Shown: positions 40,922 through 51,972 of the stretch, piece after piece
How positions within the stretch are numbered: the first letter of the stretch is position 1
How the letters are laid out: each line of letters starts with the position of its first letter
Program-made: the position numbers and the translations under genes
The notes under the pieces: generated by a model
What the model saw: only the letters and a program-made list of their open reading frames with translations
Database searches by the model: none
Told to the model about the DNA's origin: nothing
Source: Alphaproteobacteria bacterium
GTDB lineage: Bacteria; Pseudomonadota; Alphaproteobacteria; Bin95
Direction of reading: 5' to 3'
Length of the DNA stretch: 64,000 bases
NCBI GenBank assembly: GCA_020638555.1
Contig: JACKII010000002.1
Coordinates: 62,001 to 126,000, forward strand

Positions 40922-41452
40922 CTATTGTCCTGAAAGGTCCTTATGCACTTTAATGCAACAGAACAGCCCAAGGCATGTGCATGAAAATATTACCACAACA
41001 TAAATGATAACGCATCCCATGCCAGCAAAACCCAAGTTTATATGTTGCTGCAGATAGTATGCCAACTGTTCGATCCACGTCAATCGTTGCACATGAACAT
41101 CTTGAAGAACGTGATGGAGAAAATTTTCATTATATTGCCATGTTAAATAAAATTTTGTGAAGACAATAATGAAAGAGATCATAATCATTGCAAACAAAAA
41201 TCCTACAACAGCAGGGTAACGTGAAATTAGATTTCGTCCCAAACGAGCAAATCGAGTATGATGTTGGAACTTTTGAATATTTTTCAAATTTTGAGGGAGT
41301 GTTTTACCTTCTTCAATCTTGATTTCCTTCCGGGATTTGGCGAATATGACTGTAGAAATGGCGGCAATTAGGGAGAAGCTGCCAATCGACAAGATGGTGA
41401 CGCCAATAAGAACTGCCACAATACCGGAAAGAGTAAGGAAAGGCTGTTCCAA
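40922..41452 (-). CDS. Membrane protein of unknown family
   Basis: 176 aa with four hydrophobic helices: IVAVLIGVTILSIGSFSLIA, a basic loop (KSRKEIKIEEGK), YPAVVGFLFAMIMISFIIVF, and GMGCVIIYVVVIFSCTCLGL. The start appears to be TTG at 41452; no ATG lies near it. AT-rich. It is 39 bp downstream of the anchored protein at 41492-42163, so both are probably co-transcribed. Confidence 0.6.
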   Translation of the reverse strand: MEQPFLTLSGIVAVLIGVTILSIGSFSLIAAISTVIFAKSRKEIKIEEGKTLPQNLKNIQKFQHHTRFARLGRNLISRYPAVVGFLFAMIMISFIIVFTKFYLTWQYNENFLHHVLQDVHVQRLTWIEQLAYYLQQHINLGFAGMGCVIIYVVVIFSCTCLGLFCCIKVHKDLSGQ

Positions 41453-41491
41453 AATCCCACCCCCAATACGCGTGTTCTCGTTGCTTAGAAC

Positions 41492-42163
41492 TCAGTTGAT
41501 CGCCTCTTGCCGCAGTACGGCAATGCGTTCTTCATAAAATTCAAACTCTTCAATCGCATCAGCATCCATCTCGGATGGAGGTACGAACTTTGCCGCATAG
41601 GCAACGGGAGAGCCAGGTGGGTGATCATATTCAATAAACATCGCGCGTTTGCCCCCCTTAAGGTGGAGCAATATCGGGTGTAAGTCTTGAAACAAGTCAG
41701 CAATATTGTTAATTCTGTGGTCTTTGCCACTTTTGGAAATAGACGTGCTAGATACATATAGGGAAAACTTATTGGGAAAATCAGATTCAATTTTCCTGAG
41801 AATAGGCACCGATTTTGGGTCGGCATTTGTTAGAAAGTACTCTATTTTTACGCCATCGTTAAGCCAGCGCCGTATATTGTTCTTAAAGTAACTACCATTT
41901 TTGCCCCTTATGTAATCTCCATTGGACCCAGTTAGCTGAAGAACATCGCCTTCACTTAAATATCGATTCAACAACGGAACCATATCTTTTGCTGGCGTCG
42001 TCAATCCTAAGAATATTACTTTTTCTGCCCACAGCCCTCTCAACGCCTTGATCGATCTCAAACCAAAAGATTGAGCTGCAACAATTAAAATCAAAGTTGC
42101 CGTGGCGGCAACCATGCCTATCAGCAGGCTGTTAACGTCGTTCGTTGTAGTCATTTTCCCCAT
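41492..42163 (-). CDS. Membrane-anchored protein, possible PLD-like fold
   Basis: About 223 aa. One N-terminal helix (LLIGMVAATATLILIVAAQS) then a cytoplasmic domain. The order of a strand and helix with GDVLQLTGSNGDYIRG, FKNNIRRWLNDGVKIEYFLT, NNIADLFQDLHPILLHLKGG and KRAMFIEYDHPPGSP recalls the effector-like PLD/TIR-associated folds, but no HxK motif is present, so this is weak. ATG at 42163 or 42154; neither has a strong ribosome site. With the two downstream membrane proteins it forms a three-gene AT-rich block that could be a defence or immunity module. Confidence 0.5.
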   Translation of the reverse strand: MGKMTTTNDVNSLLIGMVAATATLILIVAAQSFGLRSIKALRGLWAEKVIFLGLTTPAKDMVPLLNRYLSEGDVLQLTGSNGDYIRGKNGSYFKNNIRRWLNDGVKIEYFLTNADPKSVPILRKIESDFPNKFSLYVSSTSISKSGKDHRINNIADLFQDLHPILLHLKGGKRAMFIEYDHPPGSPVAYAAKFVPPSEMDADAIEEFEFYEERIAVLRQEAIN

Positions 42164-42463
42164 TCCACTATGCGCCACGAACTTAGCTTGATGAAGAAGC
42201 CCGCACTTAGCGCTGTTCATCGTGCCAAAATTTGGCAGCGGATGTTAGAAGCTAAATCGAATGCTGCAAAGGCAAATCGTCACATATCGTGCGGTTGTCC
42301 TCTGTCGGAGGAAGCCGATTTCGGATAACAAATTGGAAAATATGAATAATGTGTGGAGTTTTCCTGTGGAAACTTTATCAAATTTTGGCTGATACACATA
42401 AGATTTTGTCCTCTTAGGAGTGTTTCACGGCGGTTAGCCGTCATAGATTGGGGCTGATAAGCA
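42164..42463. other. Intergenic stretch, no gene seen
   Basis: 300 bp between the membrane-protein block and the replication-relaxation gene. Its right part is AT-rich and could hold the terminator of the latter and the promoter of the former. No repeat or RNA recognised. Confidence 0.4.
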
Positions 42464-45400
42464 CTATCTCCGATCGATCTGAAACGGTTCGCGACCCGCA
42501 CGCTGCCAAGGGCCTTCGAGCAAGCCTGGCATTGGTAATGTTGGCCGGAAGATCGGGCCGAAGCCTTCGATCGTCTGGAATAGGTGGTAGGCGTTGCCGC
42601 TTGCCGGTGCCTTTTTTTCAGTGACCGCGAGCAGCTGGCTGAGGCGCGTTTCATCGGTGATGACGTTGAGAACCAAAAGCGGCGCGGTGAGCCTGAGGTG
42701 ATCCTTGTATCGTGAGCGCCCGATGTATTCCTCATATTGCCGGAGACTGCGGAGCCAGCTTTTACGGTTGAAACGCTTCGTCGTGGCCGGTTCGGTGGCA
42801 CGGTCGCATTCGACGACGAAAAACCGGAACCGGCTGCCATCGGGGGTGTGATACTCCAGGCCAAAGAGCGCGTCCGGGATCAGGTCTTTGGTGACACTGT
42901 CCCGCGCCTGCGGATCAATAATTGAGACCGGATGGCGGAGCTCTGCCTTGGCACGCGAGAGCACGCGATGTCCGGCGATGTATGAGACATCATTGCGAGA
43001 AAGTGTGGCCAGTTCGATCGAGGCGGTCACGCACGCCACCATGAAGCGGTGTACCCATGGCCCAGCCGATGCGGCCTGTACTGGAGGCAGGTCTCCAGCA
43101 TCGCGGTAAGCGATGCGTGCGCCCACGTAGCAATCAGCTTGACGTAGGTGTCCAATTCCAGGGCAAGAGCTCGTCGAGGCGGTCGTTGGGGTGGCCGCCC
43201 GCGATGGCTTCGAGTGTCCCTTTCAGATAGGCGAACGGTTCGACACCGTTGATCTTTGCCGTTTCGATCAGGGAGGCAATCCGGCCCCAGGCCTTGGCGC
43301 CCTCGTCGTGGCCGGCGAAGAGTGCGTTCTTTCTGTTGAGGGCAATCGGGCGCACAAGGTTCTCGACGGCATTGGAGTCGATCTCGACGCGGCCGTCGGT
43401 CAGGAAGGTCTGCAGCCCGTCCCAATGGCGGTGGATGTAGCCGAGCTTTTCACCCAGGCGCGATTTTGCAGACACCCGCGCGCGGGCAGCGTTCAGCCAT
43501 TCCCGGAAGTTGGCGACCAGGTGCGCCGTTCGTGCTTGACGGACGGCCAGGCGGTGGCCAGCATCGGTGCCGCGGATCTCGTCTTCGATCTCATCAGAAC
43601 CCGGCGATGCGCTCGAGCCCGCTTCGCGGGCGATGGCCGAGCCGTCGCGTTCGAAGACCTCGCCCGGAGCTTGCGCCGCGCATGCGCCCAGCAGTGGGCG
43701 ACAGTGAGCGGAGTGCCGCCCTTGCGCGACAGTCAGTGAGCCGGTTGTAGCCGGCATAGCCGTCGATCTGGAGAATGCCGTCGAAGCCGTCCAGGAAGGT
43801 CTCGGCATGTCCGCCGCCGCGGCCGGGTGCGTAGAAGTAGACGACGCCCGGTGGGTCCAGCCGCCCCAGCGGCGATCGTCGCGGGCCAGCGTCCAAAAAT
43901 ATCCGGTCTTGGTTCTGCCCTTGCCTGGGTCCAAGACCGGCGCCGTGGTCTCGTCCATAAAGAGTTTGGTCGACCGTTTCAGGTGCTCGGCCAGACGATC
44001 GACGACAGGGCCGAGGTGGAAGGCTGCCTTGCCGACCCATCCTGCCAGCGTTGAGCGGTCGATTTGAATGCCCGAACGCGCCAGGATTTGGGATTGGCGA
44101 TAAAGCGGACAGTGGTCGGCATATTTCGAGACCAGCACGTGGGCGATCGCGCCCTCCGTGGGCAACGCGCCTTCGATCAGCCAGGGTCGCGCCGGCGCCT
44201 GTCTCACGCCGTCGGTGCAGATCCGGCAGGCGTATTTCGGCCGGATGGTCACGATCACGCGCAACTGGGCCGGCACAATGTCGAGCCGCTCCGTGCGGTC
44301 TTCGCCGATCCGGTGCATGGCCCCGCAACCGCAGGGGCATTCGAGGCTCTCCGGCTCGATGATCTCCTCGATCCGAGGCAGATGCTCGCCAGCGGGTTAC
44401 CGATGTTGCGGTTGACAGCCGCCGGTCTTGGGCGGCGCGACGCTGAAGGCGTCGCGTGGGCTACTGCCGACGCGGTTTCGACCTCTGCCACCGCAGTCTC
44501 CAGATCTTCGAACGCAAGCTGACGCTCGTCTACTGTCAGCTTCTCCGATTTCCGGCCGTGCAGCGCATGACGCAATTCCTTGATCAGCGCTTCAAGACGC
44601 CGGTTCGATACCACCAGGGCGGAATTGTCGAGGCTCAGGGCGGCAATCTGTGTCTGCAGCGTTTCAAAAGCCGCCACGTATTCCGGCGGCAGGACGCTCA
44701 AATCGAGATCGCTTGGGGCGGCTGACATGCCATGGATTATACTGCCAGATCGCCGGCCGACGGCCTTTGAGATGCCGCCTGAATCACTCCGTCGCAACCG
44801 GCGGGCACCCGCCGGCCATACCACCCAGCGCCAGTCGAGCCCTTCGAACAGGGCCTCGAACTGCGCCTTCAGCCGCATCCACCGTCCTTGATCGCCGGCC
44901 AGGCGAACTTCCCGCCTCCAGCCGCTTGTAGGTCAGCACGAGCCCGTTTCCATCCCAGACCAGGACCTTGATCCGGTCGGCGCGCTTAGCACGAAAGACC
45001 ACGACGATCGGAATGCGCCTTCAGCCCGAGTTCCTTCTCGACGACATAGGCGGCAAGCCCGTCATAGCCCTTGCGGAAGTCCACGGGCTTGGTTTGCGAT
45101 CACGATCTTGACCGCCTGGAAGGAACGATCACCGGGCGAGGCGCAAAGGCGGCGGCGATCTCGGCGATCCGATCGGCCGGCGTGTCGGCGCCGAGAGACG
45201 GATCGTGATGCCGTCGGCCTCGATCTCGATCGGCGTCGAACATGCCGAAGCCTCGTCGTCAAAATCTCGAGTGCCGAAAGCCGGCATATCCTCTGGCCCA
45301 ATGGCGACGTCGAGCTTTCCGCTTGCGCGCCAGGCCCGCCAGGTGGAGATGCTGGGGCGCCAGCCATGGCGCCGCGCCACATCGCACACCCGCGCTCCAG

Positions 45401-45953
45401 ACTCGAAACTCTCGGCCACGATCCGTGCCTTCACATCGTCCGGCCAAGACCGACGGCCCGTCGGTCCCTCCAGAACCTCCATTCGCGAAACACGGTCGCG
45501 AACGTCGTCTAACAAACCGATGTCGTTTTGGTCGAAACGTTTCATCTCACGATCCTTCTCATCAGGATCGTTCAACCGCTCAATCACACAATCAGCAACG
45601 TGGGGCGTGCGCATCGCTTACGCATCGCGCAAGGCTGTGACCGCCGGTTTGCCGAGATCGTAGACGAGTTGGTTGTACCGGCTGTCGATGGTGCGGAATT
45701 GCTGCAGCGGGCGGGTGAGATAAGGGCCGCCATGCTTGGTCGTCTCCTCGTTAAAGAGATCGGTCAGTCGCTCTGTGGCGCGTTTGCGGCTCACCCGCAG
45801 ATGCATACTGAATTGCAGCAGATACGAAGACGGCAGCGGTCCGTGCTCATAGAGTTTCTGGAACCATAGAAGATCCGCGGGTTGCAGCGTGATGCTCTTG
45901 CCGGTTGAGGTGGGCAACAGGCGCGTGCGCCGTCCTAAGGTATCGAGTACCAC
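42464..45953 (-). pseudogene. Replication-relaxation family protein, split by IS66 copy 2
   Basis: N-terminal part 45953-45622 (GTG start), C-terminal part 43105-42464. Across the IS, removal of one 8-bp GCATCGCG copy restores LGKPAVTALRDAGDLPPVQA. The N-terminal winged helix (ADLLWFQKLYEHGPLPSSYL, VSRKRATERLTDLFNEE) and the C-terminal nuclease-like region (YHTPDGSRFRFFVVECDRAT, KSWLRSLRQYEEYIG) match replication-relaxation (mobilisation) proteins. It starts right after the TraG-like gene. Broken, so plasmid-type transfer functions are lost. Confidence 0.8.
43106..45621 (-). mobile_element. IS66-family element, copy 2 (damaged)
   Basis: Ends GTAAGCGATGCGTGCGCCCA and the complement of GGGGCGTGCGCATCGCTTAC, flanked by the 8-bp duplication GCATCGCG (43098-43105, 45622-45629). 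tnpA (about 45540-45129), tnpB and tnpC are recognisable but each is frame-disrupted relative to copy 1. For example, tnpC changes frame near 43860 and again near 43620-43720, and its N-terminal third lies in a separate frame (44255-44740). It is diverged in sequence from copy 1. Confidence 0.92.
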
Positions 45954-45955
45954 CG

Positions 45956-48092
45956 CTACCAGCTCTCTCCGGGAGCGGTGCCGTCATCTAGCGGCGGTGC
46001 CGATTTTGGCTTCTTCTTTGTCTGGCTGGCCTTTGGCGGATCCGGTTCTGGCGCTACGTTTTCGGGCGCGTCGGCAGCTTCCGGCTCGGGCTCGCGCTCG
46101 TAGAGCGCCGTGTAGTGGACAGCGTAGCGGTCCCGCATCCGGGCTTGGAGCGCCTCACGCTCTCTCTCGCCCATCCGCTCTTTTTGCTCAAGGTGGCCAA
46201 ACGGGAACCGCAGCGGTAGCGCATGCAGCGTCACCCGCGGATATGGGCCGCAAAGCTGCCTTTGGGCCGGCTCTCGATAAGGGTCGGATCAGCATAGAGC
46301 ATTGGTGCAAGGGTGCGGGCATCACGGGCCGATACACCACCGGCAAACTTGATGGCCGTATTGGCCGCGACCGCTTCCTGGGTTTAGGTTCAAGCTGCCT
46401 GAGGTACTGGTGCGCCAGCACCATGCCGACGTTGTATTTGCGGGCTTGGGAGAGAATGATACCGACGTTGCGGTCGAAGTAATCGGCAGCTTCGTCGATA
46501 TAGACGAATGTGGGCAATCGATTGCGCTCCGGCAGGGTGGCGCGTTCCTGGGCCGCTTGGGCAATGAGCGCGATGAAAAACCGACCAAAGATTTCCGTGC
46601 CCTGTTCCCAGAGAAGATCCTTGGCGGTGTTGATCAGGATGACCTTGCCAGCGTTCATCTCGGAAAAGAGATCAAGCTTGGAGCGCGGATGGCTGAACAT
46701 CCGCTCGAAGGTCTGGTTCTCAAGAATGCCCCAGAGCCGCCGCAGCACCTGCTTTTTGGTCTGCTCGAATTCCCGGCCTGGAAACTCGGTCTCGAAAAAG
46801 TGCCGGGCGGTACCTTCGAGTTTGGCGATATGGGTCGCGAATTTGACGTGGCTGCCGGGTTCCATGAGTTCCCGGAGCGTGTGGATGGTCGCGTCCGGAA
46901 TGTGGAGCATGAGGCGTGTGACGTAGCGGAAGATGACGTTTTGCTTTTGCGTCATCTCAGCCGAAAGCAGCGTTCCCAACACGAAATCATAGAGCTCAAG
47001 GATCGAGTTGGTGAGCCGCTCGCGCTCCAGCGGTGCGTAGCCCTTCAGGCGATCGATACCGACGTCAAACAGGTTCAGCGAAACCGGATATTCGACATCT
47101 GTGGGGTCGATGATGACCACCCGGTCATGCAACGGGCCACCGGGCGCAAATTCGGCCAATTGCGAGATATTGCGAATGAGATCACCCTGGCTATCGATCA
47201 CGACGATCGAGCGCTTACCGCGGGCAACGGCCTCCAGGTCCTGGCAGATTAGGTACTGCAACGTCTGGCTTTTGCCGTGTCCGGAGCCCGCCACGATGTG
47301 GTGGTGTTCAAAGCGGGAGTTGGTTGGAATGGCAAACTGGAGCGATTGGTCGAATAGATTCCGCAGCGGTGTGCCGCCGAGGTAGGTATCCAGAAGTTCC
47401 TTGGGATCCTTGATGTCCGATTTGCGCGGCATTTTCGGCGCGCGGTTGAAGCTCTTGGGGTCTGCTGGATTGCCACCGGAGGCGGCAATCAAATTACGGC
47501 CTAAACGGTCGCGAAGGCGCGAGAGTAGCTCCGCCTTCGTCAGGCCGTCGGCAAAGCTTACCTCTGCCACCGACTCACAAACGTCTCCGACATTACCCAA
47601 ACTATGGATCAGTTCGGTTGGAACGATAATGTCTCCACCTTTTGGCACATCTAAGAGCGCTGGCGCAGCACTATAGACAGGGTCAAAGATCGCTGTGATG
47701 GCCCAAACGAACAGCTCGCGTGACTCATGGAACTGATCGACCACCGCTCGCTGGCGGTTCAATTCGTCTCGGATATCCCAATACGCAGATGTCGATCGGC
47801 TCTCGGTCCAATCAACTAACGGCAGCAGAAACAACTGCTCGTAGTCCAGTAACCGTGCGATGAAGGCCGTGAGCACCTCGACCTGAGGATGGTCTGGCGG
47901 TATGTCGAACGTGTCGAGCACTTCCGCGGCGAGGCTCGCGATCAGCGCACGGCGACCGCCAACTGTCTCAAGGTCATGTTCTTGGAACCGCCTTTCCACT
48001 CGGCCATAGAGTTCTCTGGTTTCCTGCTCGTCGGTCGGGCGAAAGAAGCCGTTGACGAATGCATGCATACGGGCGGCGAGGTGAACCGGCAT
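45956..48092 (-). pseudogene. TraG/VirD4-type coupling ATPase with two frameshifts
   Basis: First frame 48092-46380, then two single-base losses. At about 46383-46385 the expected CCT AAA ACC CAG reads with one A missing; at about 46235 the expected GGN GTG ACG reads GGGTGACG. Restoring both gives 712 aa ending at 45956. Walker A HIVAGSGHGKSQTLQ (about residue 270), SIVVIDSQGDLI, FVYIDEAADYFDRN (Walker B), RKYNVGMVLAHQYLRQLEP, then the TraG-like AVAANTAIKFAGG and a charged C-terminus. Type IV coupling protein candidate, abutting the next upstream membrane gene. Confidence 0.85.
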
Positions 48093-48608
48093 CTAGAGCC
48101 CTCTGATGATTACCTGCCGGGCTTCGTCCTTGGGAAGCGGCTCGACGGTACGGCGCTCTGTTCCATCCCAGTGCTTGGCGCTCTCCATCACCTGCCGCAG
48201 GAAATCGACCACATAGGCGAGCCAAGCTTCCTTGCGGGCCAATTCGACAACGCTTGGGCAACTGAAGTTTCGACCATGCAGTAGATCGCGAACATAGATC
48301 GTCTCGCGCTTCTCGTGAAAATAGAGGTATCCCACCAAACACCCGGCAATGAGGCCAACGATAGTTGCGAACATAGCGGTCAACTTCATTGCGAAGAATC
48401 CGCCAACAACAATGAATGCAGCAACGCCTATCAGAATGGCATTTCGTAACAGCGTCGGTTGAAAGGCATCAATCAACATTGCTTCGTCGAACTTATACCG
48501 CCTGACTATGGCCTGCTCGTCTTGATCGAGTTCGATCTTACCCCAGAGTTTGAAATTTACCCGACCGAGGCTTCCGGTCGATTGTTCACGTCGAAATAAT
48601 AGTTCCAT
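48093..48608 (-). CDS. Membrane protein upstream of the coupling ATPase
   Basis: 171 aa from the ATG at 48608 (36 residues longer from 48716). A soluble N-terminus (LFRREQSTGSLGRVNFKLWG), two adjacent helices (NAILIGVAAFIVVGGFFAMK and FATIVGLIAGCLVGYLYF) and a basic soluble C-terminus. The stop is directly followed by the ATPase ATG (CTAGATG), so the two are co-translated. Likely the membrane platform partner of the coupling ATPase. No named family recognised. Confidence 0.65.
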   Translation of the reverse strand: MELLFRREQSTGSLGRVNFKLWGKIELDQDEQAIVRRYKFDEAMLIDAFQPTLLRNAILIGVAAFIVVGGFFAMKLTAMFATIVGLIAGCLVGYLYFHEKRETIYVRDLLHGRNFSCPSVVELARKEAWLAYVVDFLRQVMESAKHWDGTERRTVEPLPKDEARQVIIRGL

Positions 48609-48917
48609 GAGCGTGCCCCCGCTTGGATCGTTAAAGACATAGGCAGAGATTGCATCCTGAATATAGAAAGAATGCAAGCAAGGATTGATGACGGTTAGCG
48701 TAAAGGGGCCATCCACCCCGTCTTAGCGGGTGGATTTCACCCTGGAAAACGGTGAAGTCGCGGAAAAGGGCGATGAACCTGGGTTCAATAACGGATTCCT
48801 ATGTGCCCCTATGGATAGGGATCGGAAATTCAATGAGATGGGGATACAGAGTCTTCGGAGTTTTCGAAGGCATTTTGGCGGGTGACCGGGTTGTGCACAC
48901 CCGGTCACCCTTGCTCC

Positions 48918-49118
48918 TTAGACGGAGCGTCGGTTGGGCGCTTCGCGGCTGTCCAGGCGTTCCTGGAGCCAATCCAGCACTTCCGCTTCAACCCATCCCA
49001 CTCTGTTAGGCCCGATCTGTACCCGCTTGGGGAATTGACCGGCTTTCTCCAGTCGCGCGATGTGCTGAGGGGAATACAGGACCATCTCCTTGACCTGACG
49101 CTTTGAGAGTATCCGCAT
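48918..49118 (-). CDS. AlpA-family regulator/excisionase-like protein
   Basis: 66 aa. MerR-like winged helix of the AlpA family: LSKRQVKEMVLYSPQHIARL, EKAGQFPKRVQIGPNRVGWV, EVLDWLQERL. ATG at 49118 has GGAG nine bases upstream. These proteins control the excision or transcription of islands and phages and usually lie beside an attachment site, as here, 160 bp from the tRNA end. A 200-bp gap to the next gene holds no other feature. Confidence 0.9.
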   Translation of the reverse strand: MRILSKRQVKEMVLYSPQHIARLEKAGQFPKRVQIGPNRVGWVEAEVLDWLQERLDSREAPNRRSV

Positions 49119-49274
49119 CACGATGTCTCCATTCAGAGAGAGCATCGCGATGCCCTAGGTTACGACAATACCCAGGCACCGAAAGCGTATCATCGGTCGA
49201 ATTTGGAGGCGAGATGCAATTTGGGGGAAGCCCACCGCACGTCAGCGTCCAGTGTGACTAACTCATGCACAAGA

Positions 49275-49300
49275 GATTTATGTGACTAAAAAGAGACTAA
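49275..49300. repeat. 26-bp direct repeat near the right island end
   Basis: Exact copy of 23931-23956. Around it GACTAACTC also occurs at about 49255 and 49327, giving several GACTAA units in 100 bp. Candidate arm-type sites for the integrase. Confidence 0.7.
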
Positions 49301-49342
49301 AGCGACTCGTGACCGCCTCTTTTTCCGACTAACTCATTGAAA

Positions 49343-49422
<80 letters not shown>

Positions 49423-49704
49423 GGGCAGCGCGCCGGGGCGCCGCTGAGAGACGGCGTGTTTAAGCGATCCCTCGCGTGCTGTCCAGAGGATTTCCAGGGC
49501 CTTTCTGCCGCGGTTAACCCTGCCTACAATGCGCTGCAATATTCCTTGCGCGTGCGCAAGCGCTATTTTCCGCCCTTTTTCGGGCCTTGGGGCTGGAATC
49601 CCAAGGGAACTACGCCTAGCCTAAGTTTGTCCTCCTGACGCTATCGCAACGCAAAAACAACCATCGGCGGTCAGGACGGTGAGCGTTTATGGAGTACGGA
49701 CATC

Positions 49705-50955
<1,251 letters not shown>

Positions 50956-51021
50956 CCGGATCGGGGCGCCGCAGCCAGGGCGTCCCGCGCGGGCGGGCGG
51001 GGCCCCTCCCGCGCTGGCCGG

Positions 51022-51759
51022 TCAGCGCAGATTGCGCTCCCACAGGCGGAAAATCTGGTTCCAGGCGTGTTCAGAGGCTTCGGGCGCGTAGGCCGGCCGC
51101 TCGGAGAACTGGAAGCCGTGCTGGGTGCCCGGCAACTGCTCCAGAAGGTGCCGGGTGCCGGCCTGTTCCAGCGCCGCGGTCAGCGTCGGAATGACGTTTT
51201 CGGGCACGGTCGCGTCGATTTCGGCGAAGCAGTAGTACAATTCGCCCTCGACCCGATCCAGCAGCCGGTGCGGCGAGTCCTCCTGGTCGGTGACGATGCC
51301 GACGCCATAGAGGCTGGCGGCGGCGGCCATCCGGTGCGGAAAGCGGGCGGCGACCGTGGTGATGTAGCGCCCGCTCATGCAATGGCCGACGCAGCCGACG
51401 GGGCCGGGCTTCACCATGCCCTGGGCGTCGAGCCAGGCCAGCATGGCGCCGGTGTCCTCGACCACCAGCGCGTTGGTCAGGTGGTTCATCGCGGCCCGGA
51501 TGACGGCGGACATGCCGTCGTCGCGGCGCGGCAGGTCGAACCGCACCGTGCCGAGGCGGTAATACATGTCCGGCAGCAGGCAGAAATAGCCGGCCTTGGC
51601 GATGCGCCGGGCCATGTTGCAGAGTTCCTCGCGGAAGCCCGGCGCATCCATGTAGAAAATGATCGCCGGCACGGCGTCGCCTTCGGCCGGGGCGGCGGCG
51701 AAGGCGGGCATGCGGCCGTACTTCGTCGTGATGGTGACGTGGTCTTCCCAGAGCTTCAT
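51022..51759 (-). CDS. Dienelactone hydrolase-family protein
   Basis: 245 aa. Alpha/beta hydrolase with Cys nucleophile in VGCVGHCMSGRYITT (GxCxxG), an Asp following ELYYCFAEIDATVP and His in PGTQHGFQFSERPAY. N-terminal Glu in FYMDAPGFREELCNMA-like region fits the family. Soluble. DLH enzymes hydrolyse lactones such as 4-carboxymethylenebut-2-en-4-olide; many homologues act on other esters. It converges with phaZ. Confidence 0.9.
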   Translation of the reverse strand: MKLWEDHVTITTKYGRMPAFAAAPAEGDAVPAIIFYMDAPGFREELCNMARRIAKAGYFCLLPDMYYRLGTVRFDLPRRDDGMSAVIRAAMNHLTNALVVEDTGAMLAWLDAQGMVKPGPVGCVGHCMSGRYITTVAARFPHRMAAAASLYGVGIVTDQEDSPHRLLDRVEGELYYCFAEIDATVPENVIPTLTAALEQAGTRHLLEQLPGTQHGFQFSERPAYAPEASEHAWNQIFRLWERNLR

Positions 51760-51972
51760 GGCACAGCATCCTTCGCCAGCGAGATCGACGCGCCACCATC
51801 CGATGGCAGCGATGCGGACACCAAAGCGAATTGGTCCGGTTCCGTCAACGGCGGCCAGCGGCCCGCGGCATCGGAGTGCGATGGCAACGCCACCGGTGAC
51901 ACAACCGGCAATTGCTGTCTAGAGTATTGGCGGCAAAGACAATTTGTGGACCGACACCGTTCGGAGGCGCCG

